Positions 58,437-64,000 of a stretch of DNA of 64,000 nucleotides are shown in pieces. The notes below the pieces were generated by a model. It was not told where the DNA came from, searched no databases, and saw only the letters and a list, made by a program, of their open reading frames with translations. A program made the position numbers and the translations under genes. The first letter of the stretch is position 1, and each line of letters opens with the position of its first letter. Source of the stretch: Mucilaginibacter dorajii (GTDB lineage: Bacteria; Bacteroidota; Bacteroidia; Sphingobacteriales; Sphingobacteriaceae); the NCBI RefSeq assembly GCF_024808255.1, contig NZ_JANTYS010000004.1, positions 186,001-250,000 on the forward strand. Direction: 5' to 3'.

Positions 58437-59285
58437 ATGTATAACCTTGTCACATCTATGCAAAAACGAACTCTTATTATAGCGGGCATGCACCGCTCCG
58501 GTACCTCGCTTATTACCCAGTGGCTTACCAAATGTGGTATGGAACTTGGCGAAAGACTTGGCGGCGCAAGTACCGGCAATATTGAAGGCCACTTTGAAGA
58601 TTGCGAATTTTTAAAAATGCACGAGGAGATCCTCGATAACCATAAGCTCCCCCGATCTGGTTTAACGGCTGCCCATGTTGATAGCTTTTCTATTTATGAG
58701 CGGGAAAAGATTAAAAGTATTATTAAAGTAAAACAGCAGCTGTATGACCAATGGGGATGGAAAGACCCGCGCACCTGTATGTTTCTTGATGTTTACCAGC
58801 AGCTGATTCCAGATGCCTGTTACATGGTGATCATCCGCGATTACCAGTCGGTAATAAGCTCATTGCTGCGGCGCGATGTTAAGGTGATGGATAAAAGGTA
58901 TGAAGACCGCAAGCTTTTTCCACGGCTGGCCTGGTTTCGGTTTAGGCGGGCCCGCAAAATAAAGGCGTTTTACCGCAGTAATACCCAGGAGTATTTAAAA
59001 GTTTGGATATCCTATAACCAGGATATTTTAAACTGCATTAAGCAGCTAAACCGGGATGCCTTTGTGGTAGTAAACTACAACATGCTTAACAAAGCCGACC
59101 TGCCTGTTTTTAAACACCTGCAAAACCAATGGGACTTTTCTTTAAAATATTTCAAGTTCAAGGATGTATTTAAGGAAAATCTTATGGGCGAAGACCTCGA
59201 CATCGATCAGTATATCGTCGACAGAAGGTTGGTGTTTAAGGCTAAGCAACTACAGGATGAACTGATGGGATATATGATAGGGTAA
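58437..59285 (+). CDS. PAPS-dependent sulfotransferase
   Basis: 282 residues from the ATG at 58437; an ATG at 58458 (MQKRTLIIAG) is equally possible. The 5'-phosphosulfate loop is GMHRSGTSLITQWL, right at the N-terminus. The 3'-phosphate site is VIIRDYQSVISSLLRR (R and S about 35 kDa-type spacing after the loop). WGWKDPRTCMFLDVYQQLIP is shared with bacterial carbohydrate sulfotransferases. No membrane anchor, so it works in the cytoplasm on a precursor lipid, glycan or small metabolite. Together with the APS kinase just upstream it forms a compact sulfation pair. The acceptor is unknown. Confidence 0.9.
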   Translation: MYNLVTSMQKRTLIIAGMHRSGTSLITQWLTKCGMELGERLGGASTGNIEGHFEDCEFLKMHEEILDNHKLPRSGLTAAHVDSFSIYEREKIKSIIKVKQQLYDQWGWKDPRTCMFLDVYQQLIPDACYMVIIRDYQSVISSLLRRDVKVMDKRYEDRKLFPRLAWFRFRRARKIKAFYRSNTQEYLKVWISYNQDILNCIKQLNRDAFVVVNYNMLNKADLPVFKHLQNQWDFSLKYFKFKDVFKENLMGEDLDIDQYIVDRRLVFKAKQLQDELMGYMIG

Positions 59286-59329
59286 AGCTTTGGCAGTGGT
59301 AACCTTTAAAAATGTGATTAGCCAGCGAA

Positions 59330-59362
59330 AGACTTACGAAGTTTTCAAAACTTCGTAAGTCT
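59330..59362. repeat. Palindrome ACTTACGAAGTTTT, copy 3
   Basis: Perfect 33-bp palindrome with one central base, 44 bp after the sulfotransferase stop codon. Confidence 0.9.
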
Positions 59363-59473
59363 GGGCGGCGCTGTTCGAATGTCTCCGACGAACTACTATG
59401 CCTATAGTTTTAAACTACAGGAGGCGGACCATGGCGGTTACCTAAACGCGGGCCTCGGCAGCGAAAGTATTAT

Positions 59474-62410
59474 TTACTTACTTTCTATCCATTCCTCGGC
59501 CGCTTCAAGATCGTTAAAAAAGCTGAAACTGATTTTTCCCTTTAATGTTTCGATACTTTTTTGGGCCGAGAGCTGGCTGAATACACTTGGCGAATAAACC
59601 CAGGCAAAATACCGCAGACCGGCCTTTTCCATCGCCGGGAACCATTCGTTATTACCCCAGTCTGATGCTTCAGACCAATTACCCAACACATGTATATTGC
59701 TGTTAAGCACCTTGCTTACTTTGTTTTTCTGCAACATATCCAACATTCGCAGGCAGCCTTGTTGTACCGATTCGAGGTTTTGGAAACCCGTCCAGTCGGC
59801 ATCAATACGGTGATGGGTTTTATTATAAACCAGGGTTAGTGTGCTGTCCTGGTAAAACTCATCACCCCTGATAATTGCTTCCGCTTTTTCTGCGCCATCC
59901 AACAACAACCTGAAAAAGAAAGTGGAGCCTATACCGGGTTTACTTTCAATCCAAAAGCTGCCATGGTGCCGTTTCAGGATCTCGGCAGATATAAATAACC
60001 CCAACCCAAGGCCTTCAAAACGCATGGCAGTGTTATCAACCCGGTAATAGCGGTCAAACAGGCGCATGAGGTTTTTTTCTTCGATGCCGATGCCAAAATC
60101 CTGTACCGATACGATGAGGCTGTTATCGGGGTGGATAACGCAGTTTACAATTACCTTATCCGCCTCGGGCGAGTATTTAATGGCATTGCTTAGTAAATTA
60201 TTTACCACCTGTTCCAGGCGGAAACGGTCGCCGGTGTAGGTAACATCTTCGGCTTTTTCCAGGATGATCTGGTGCGATGTGGTGGCTTGCTGCACGCTTT
60301 CGATGCTATCTTTAAGCATATCCAAAAAGCTGAAGGCCTCCATGTTATACTCCATTTTACCGGCGTTAAGGCGGCTAACATCCAACAGATCGCTGATGAG
60401 TTTCTCTAACCGTAACACATGCGTCGCCGATTTTTGGATAAAAGTGCTTAGCTTTTGCCCATCAGTAGTGCGCTGCATCAGCTGGTTAAATGCCTTAATA
60501 CTGGTGAGCGGGGTTTTAAGTTCATGGCTGGCAATGGAAAGGAACTCATCCTTCTTTTGCTCGTTATTTTTCTGAATTTCGATATTGGTATTGGTACCCA
60601 GCCACAGGCGGATGTGCCCGTTCTCTATCAATGGCAAAGCCCTGGCCAGGTGCCATACATATAGGCCATCATGAAACTTCAGCCTAAACTCCACCATAAA
60701 TTCCTTACCGCTTTGCAGGGCAGCCCTCCATTTTTGAGCGCTTATGTGCTGGTCATCGGGGTGGATAAACTCTTGCAACCTTCGGCCCAGGATCTGATCC
60801 ATACTTTGGCCAAAATCATCGCAAATTACTTCGTTAACATAGTCGAGTGTGCCATCGGGGCGGGCTGTCCATACCTGCTGGGGCATGGCGTTCAGTAAAA
60901 AACGGAAACGCTGTTCGTTCTCTTTTTCCTTTTGGCGGGTAAGTATGGTTTCAGTTAACTCAAAAACAAATACCAGGATGCCGTCAACCACTTCGTCGGC
61001 ATCATAACGGGCCTGGTAAATAAAGGAAAAGTAACGGTCTTCAATGGGGCCATCCTTGGTGCGGGCCATGGGTACTAATAGCTCCTTACCTTCAAAGGTG
61101 TTGCCGGTATAGTAAACGCTTTTTAAAATATCAATAATGGGTGTGCCCTCCAATTCGGGTAGGGCTTCGCTCAAAGGTTTGTTCAACAACTCCCTACCGG
61201 GAAAAAGCTGCTGATAAGATGGATTTACCAGTTCAAAAATAAAGTCGGGCCCATCAAGCACACAAATGCCGGTAGGCACCTGCATAAAAAATCGTTTGAG
61301 CCTGTCGCGCTCGGCAGCCGCTTCGGCCTGGGCGTTAAATAGTTCAACGCTGCGCAGCTCAACCCGCTCTTCCAATTCATCATTTAGCCTCAGCATACTT
61401 CGCTGCGCCTGGAACAACTCCTCGTTGGTGGCACTCAACTCCTCATTGGCCGATTGGATTTCCTCGTTAGTCGCCTGGATCTCTTCGTTTGCATTGGCCA
61501 GGCCACGGTTTAAGGCCAGCAGTTGCTGCTCGTTTTGTTCTAACCGTTTTTTGGCTAAAACAAGCTCTGTTATCTCGTACTTAAAGCTTAAAACGCCGGT
61601 TATTTTGCCCGCCTCATCGCGGATAGCCTGGTATACGTAATTAAAATAATGGTCTTTTACCGGACCGCCGATTTCATCGGCCAGGGGAATATTGATCTCA
61701 TGGCCTGCCATGGTTTCTCCGGTTTTGTATACATGCTGCAGTATATCCCAAATGGGCTCGCCTGCTACTTCGGGCAGGGCGTATAACAAGGGTTTGCCTA
61801 ATACTTCGCGGTTGGGGAAAAGTTCGGTTTTATAGCGTGGGTTTATAAATTCATAAACCAGGTCGGGCCCGGTTACTATAGCTATCTGGGCAGGAATCTC
61901 GTCAAACAGTTTTTCTATTTGCCTGCTCAGGTTTTCGGCCCGGGCAGCGGCAGCAGTTTCTTTTTCGAGGCTGGCCTTCAGGTTCCGCTCAGCAATTACC
62001 TGGACGGTAACATCCTCGGTGTGGTGAATAATGTAGCAAATTTCGCCCTCGGCATCCAAAACCGGGGTGTGTGATGTGTTCCAGTAACGTTCTTCTACGT
62101 GCAGCGGGTCTGTTGCCGATGGTATATCAAACCGCATTACCGGCAATTGGTGCGGCTTGTGTGTTTCCAATACAGTATTAAGCGAAAAAGAAATACCGCC
62201 CTCCTCGTGCGACCAATCCGGAATTTTGGGAAACACGTCAAAAAGAAAATGCTCGGCCAGTTCGGCCCGGGTTTTACCGGTAAGCTGTAAATAGGCATTG
62301 CTTGCCGTAAGCATATAAAGCTCCGGCGAAAGAATAAGATAAGGCTGAGGCATTGTTTCAAATACCCTCAGCGTTTCTGGCGGTAAAGCAGAACTATGTT
62401 TTAAAGCCAT
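59474..62410 (-). CDS. Four-PAS sensor histidine kinase with SpoIIAA-like C-terminus
   Basis: 978 residues with no membrane helix. Four PAS domains occupy roughly 1-140, 165-285, 375-490 and 500-615. Between the second and third runs a coiled coil with repeated N-E-E-(I/L) units (ATNEEIQSANEELSATNEEL, about 305-365). HisKA has H629 (FLSIASHELKTPLTSIKAF); the ATPase domain covers about 735-850 (NLLSNAIKYSPEADK, DFGIGIE, GLGLGLFIS). The last ~110 residues (LTLVYNKTHHRIDADWTGFQNLESVQQG ... AGLRYFAWVYSPSVFSQLSAQKSI ... FFNDLEAAEEWIESK) resemble small stand-alone SpoIIAA/STAS-like proteins of Bacteroidota. No receiver domain and no partner regulator nearby. Confidence 0.92.
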   Translation of the reverse strand: MALKHSSALPPETLRVFETMPQPYLILSPELYMLTASNAYLQLTGKTRAELAEHFLFDVFPKIPDWSHEEGGISFSLNTVLETHKPHQLPVMRFDIPSATDPLHVEERYWNTSHTPVLDAEGEICYIIHHTEDVTVQVIAERNLKASLEKETAAAARAENLSRQIEKLFDEIPAQIAIVTGPDLVYEFINPRYKTELFPNREVLGKPLLYALPEVAGEPIWDILQHVYKTGETMAGHEINIPLADEIGGPVKDHYFNYVYQAIRDEAGKITGVLSFKYEITELVLAKKRLEQNEQQLLALNRGLANANEEIQATNEEIQSANEELSATNEELFQAQRSMLRLNDELEERVELRSVELFNAQAEAAAERDRLKRFFMQVPTGICVLDGPDFIFELVNPSYQQLFPGRELLNKPLSEALPELEGTPIIDILKSVYYTGNTFEGKELLVPMARTKDGPIEDRYFSFIYQARYDADEVVDGILVFVFELTETILTRQKEKENEQRFRFLLNAMPQQVWTARPDGTLDYVNEVICDDFGQSMDQILGRRLQEFIHPDDQHISAQKWRAALQSGKEFMVEFRLKFHDGLYVWHLARALPLIENGHIRLWLGTNTNIEIQKNNEQKKDEFLSIASHELKTPLTSIKAFNQLMQRTTDGQKLSTFIQKSATHVLRLEKLISDLLDVSRLNAGKMEYNMEAFSFLDMLKDSIESVQQATTSHQIILEKAEDVTYTGDRFRLEQVVNNLLSNAIKYSPEADKVIVNCVIHPDNSLIVSVQDFGIGIEEKNLMRLFDRYYRVDNTAMRFEGLGLGLFISAEILKRHHGSFWIESKPGIGSTFFFRLLLDGAEKAEAIIRGDEFYQDSTLTLVYNKTHHRIDADWTGFQNLESVQQGCLRMLDMLQKNKVSKVLNSNIHVLGNWSEASDWGNNEWFPAMEKAGLRYFAWVYSPSVFSQLSAQKSIETLKGKISFSFFNDLEAAEEWIESK

Positions 62411-62637
62411 TTATAGCTATAAGAAAGATGTACACAAGAATACTAAACGGTTAGCATTTATTAAAATGCGATAATGGGAAAAATGTTTTTATTAGTTTGC
62501 AGTTGCCAGTTTGCAGTTGGCCAAAAAATCCAACAAATCTGATAAATCTGTTTAATCGCGGTTCAGAAAAAAAATCATCACAACAAAATCATCAACAGTC
62601 ATGTCTTTGTATCTTTACTGCATACCCAGTTAACCCA
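62411..62637. other. Divergent gap with dispersed-repeat fragment
   Basis: CTGATAAATCTGTTTAATCG (from about 62538) is an inverted copy of 50590-50618 (one mismatch over about 30 bp). A TATCTTTA at 62610-62617 is a possible weak -7 box for the AraC gene. Confidence 0.6.
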
Positions 62638-63081
62638 ATGGCGGCAGCGGCTTTATTTCCGGGAGTTTATTTGTACAGACGCATTGTGCAGGCCAAGCTG
62701 TTTATTGACGGGCACTATCACGAGGCTATTAACCTGGATAATATTGCCGATGAGGCATTCTTTTCTAAGTTCCATTTTATCAGGTTGTTTAAAAATACTT
62801 ATGGCAAAACGCCGCACCAATATTTGATTACCGTTAGGGTTGAACAGGCCCGTTTGTTGCTGCAAAAGGGTAAGCCCGTTGCCGAAGTTTGCTACACCGT
62901 GGGTTTTGATAGTGTTACCTCTTTTTCGGCTTTGTTTAAAAAGACCATCGGGCAATCGCCATCGGCATACCGGCAACGGGAGATCAAACGGTCGGCCGAG
63001 ATGCAGGTGTCGCCTTTAAAATTTATCCCCAATTGTTTTGCGCAGGAAAAGGGCTGGCTTAAAAACAGCAATTTTCAATAG
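62638..63081 (+). CDS. AraC-type helix-turn-helix regulator, DNA-binding domain only
   Basis: 147 residues from the ATG at 62638; a longer frame from 62497 reads through the repeat and is rejected. Two helix-turn-helix units are present: LDNIADEAFFSKFHFIRLFKNTYGKTPHQYLI and VAEVCYTVGFDSVTSFSALFKKTIGQSPSAYRQ, the AraC signature. There is no ligand-binding domain. The VOC gene follows 50 bp later on the same strand and is a probable target and partner. Confidence 0.92.
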   Translation: MAAAALFPGVYLYRRIVQAKLFIDGHYHEAINLDNIADEAFFSKFHFIRLFKNTYGKTPHQYLITVRVEQARLLLQKGKPVAEVCYTVGFDSVTSFSALFKKTIGQSPSAYRQREIKRSAEMQVSPLKFIPNCFAQEKGWLKNSNFQ

Positions 63082-63131
63082 GTTTTAGCAGGATGTTTTG
63101 TTCAGCTTTGGGAAACCAAACAACAAAGCAT

Positions 63132-63545
63132 ATGATCACCAAAATGAACCACGTTAGCATATTTGTTCTTGACCAGGACAGTGCCTATGAGTTTTACGTT
63201 AATAAACTTGGCTTTAAAGTACACACCGATGCATCAATGGGCCCCGGTATGCGCTGGCTTACCGTTTGTCCGCCAGAACAGCCCGACCTGGAGATTTCCC
63301 TGATGGCTATTGCCGAAGGCATGATGTTTAAAAAAGAAGCCGCCGCACAAATGCGCAGCATGGTAAGCCAGGGCACCTTCGGTTTTGGGGTATTTGAATG
63401 TAACGACCTGATGGCCACTTACGAAGAGTTGAAAGCCAAGGGCGTAGAGTTTAAAAAAGAACCCACCAAAGAATTTTATGGCTACGAAGCCCTGTTTAAA
63501 GATGACTCGGGCAATTGGTTTTCATTGGGAGAAAAGGAGAGATAG
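63132..63545 (+). CDS. VOC-family (glyoxalase/bleomycin resistance-like) protein
   Basis: 137 residues from the ATG at 63132 (MITKMNHVSIFVLDQDSAYEFYVNKLGFKV), the usual start of the family. Two beta-alpha-beta-beta-beta units of the vicinal oxygen chelate fold can be followed; the second ends YGYEALFKDDSGNWFSLGE. H7 and the terminal glutamate stretch would be metal ligands. Members include glyoxalases, dioxygenases and antibiotic-binding proteins, so no substrate is assigned. Likely in one operon with the AraC gene. Confidence 0.92.
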   Translation: MITKMNHVSIFVLDQDSAYEFYVNKLGFKVHTDASMGPGMRWLTVCPPEQPDLEISLMAIAEGMMFKKEAAAQMRSMVSQGTFGFGVFECNDLMATYEELKAKGVEFKKEPTKEFYGYEALFKDDSGNWFSLGEKER

Positions 63546-63851
63546 GTAGGTGGTATGAGGCTGTATCATCAATCAAGCCGTCCCTTGAGAATAACTCCAC
63601 CTGGTCCCCGGATAAATCAAGGAAAAAAGAGGCTGATCATGATTTATGATACAGCCTCATATTAACGCAAAGTTATCTTTTGTAAATAATAAAGCCTACA
63701 ACAATAAAAACTCCTGAAATATTTTACTTTTATAAGAAGCTATCTAAAAGCGGCTTCATAAAAATATTATAGTCCAAAAAGAATCGTTGTTCCTCCTTAC
63801 AGCAATGACGATTCTTTTTGTTTTTAGACAGCTTCTAAGATAACCGGAATC
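63546..63851. repeat. 306-bp gap with two adjacent palindromic elements
   Basis: Element one has perfect 16-bp arms TATGAGGCTGTATCAT (63554-63569, 63646-63661). Element two has 15-bp arms AGAAGCTATCTAAAA (63735-63749, 63822-63836, one mismatch) and contains an inner hairpin AAAAAGAATCGT / ACGATTCTTTTT (63776-63819) that could act as terminator. Confidence 0.85.
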
Positions 63852-64000
63852 ATGGCATCAACATATCTTACCAAAATCGTAAAGGGAAAAACATACCATT
63901 TTAAAGCAACTGTCGAAGATCATGTGGTCAATATAACCGAAGGCGTGTTTTACAACTGGCTCGATCAATCGTCTGAAGGTTGTAGGAACAATGATAATGC
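63852..64000 (+). CDS. Partial hypothetical protein
   Basis: Open frame from the ATG at 63852 to the window edge, about 49 residues seen (starting MASTYLTKIVKGKTYHFKA). It looks soluble, with no signal peptide. No family recognised from this fragment. The start is preceded by a palindromic element. Confidence 0.6.
   Translation, partial: MASTYLTKIVKGKTYHFKATVEDHVVNITEGVFYNWLDQSSEGCRNNDN

Noticed and set aside
61266..61640. 124-residue plus-strand open frame rich in serine
   Set aside because: Antisense to the coiled-coil and PAS region of the four-PAS kinase; its serine-rich repeats mirror the NEE repeats.
62497..62637. N-terminal extension of the AraC-type regulator
   Set aside because: It reads through a dispersed repeat fragment, and the added residues have no AraC-like features; the ATG at 62638 is preferred.

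Overview
This window looks like chromosomal DNA of a Bacteroidota bacterium in the Sphingobacteriaceae, most like Mucilaginibacter or Pedobacter (inference, no search run). The reasons are -7 boxes of the TAnnTTTG type in front of many genes, a type IX secretion sorting domain, split transketolase subunits, Bacteroidota-style SYLF, penicillin acylase and SHOCT proteins, and many small palindromic repeats between genes. No rRNA, tRNA, CRISPR array, prophage or classical insertion sequence was recognised.

Layout. 1-5690 (minus): a cut-off membrane protein with six VPxxYF repeats, its ECF sigma factor, both transketolase halves, a Bcp peroxiredoxin and an M23 peptidase. 5867-12976: FAH-family enzyme, type IX secretion substrate, Kup K+ transporter, DUF5655 protein, amino-acid permease, small exported protein. 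13371-16491 (plus): LiaF-like protein, DUF4288 protein and a LytS/LytR-type pair, probably one envelope-response operon. 16891-24256: secreted carbohydrate-enzyme-like protein, LTA-synthase-like enzyme, outer-membrane barrel, SUMF1-type protein, GtrA protein. 24324-31156: LysR regulator divergent from a TolC-RND-MFP efflux operon. 31420-35444 (minus): pyrR, pyrB, a membrane protein and a serine hydrolase, with an inverted-repeat-flanked broken four-helix-bundle gene wedged between pyrR and pyrB. 35688-41613: ACT protein, rpsA, AcpH-like protein, acyltransferase, tyrS. 41720-42669: Xre/RES toxin-antitoxin pair. 42793-50492: SHOCT protein, LuxE-like ligase, DUF1203 protein, two tandem SYLF proteins, penicillin acylase and nuclease. 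51120-58407: valS, hybrid histidine kinase, HsdR_N-like protein, holA, cysC. 58437-64000: sulfotransferase, four-PAS histidine kinase with an extra C-terminal domain, AraC-VOC pair, and a partial gene.

How the parts work together. Most genes are ordinary housekeeping or envelope functions. The unusual layer is the repeat population and the gene starts. Palindromic elements sit at gene ends, within promoters, between pyrR and pyrB, and even inside the valS reading frame. Several genes have the -7 box only 5-6 nt before the start codon, which predicts leaderless mRNAs. Candidates for new biology are the IVS-like element in the pyr cluster, the in-frame palindromes in valS, repeat arms that carry outward promoters around holA, a 20-bp RNA stem in front of a hybrid kinase, and an APS kinase/sulfotransferase pair.
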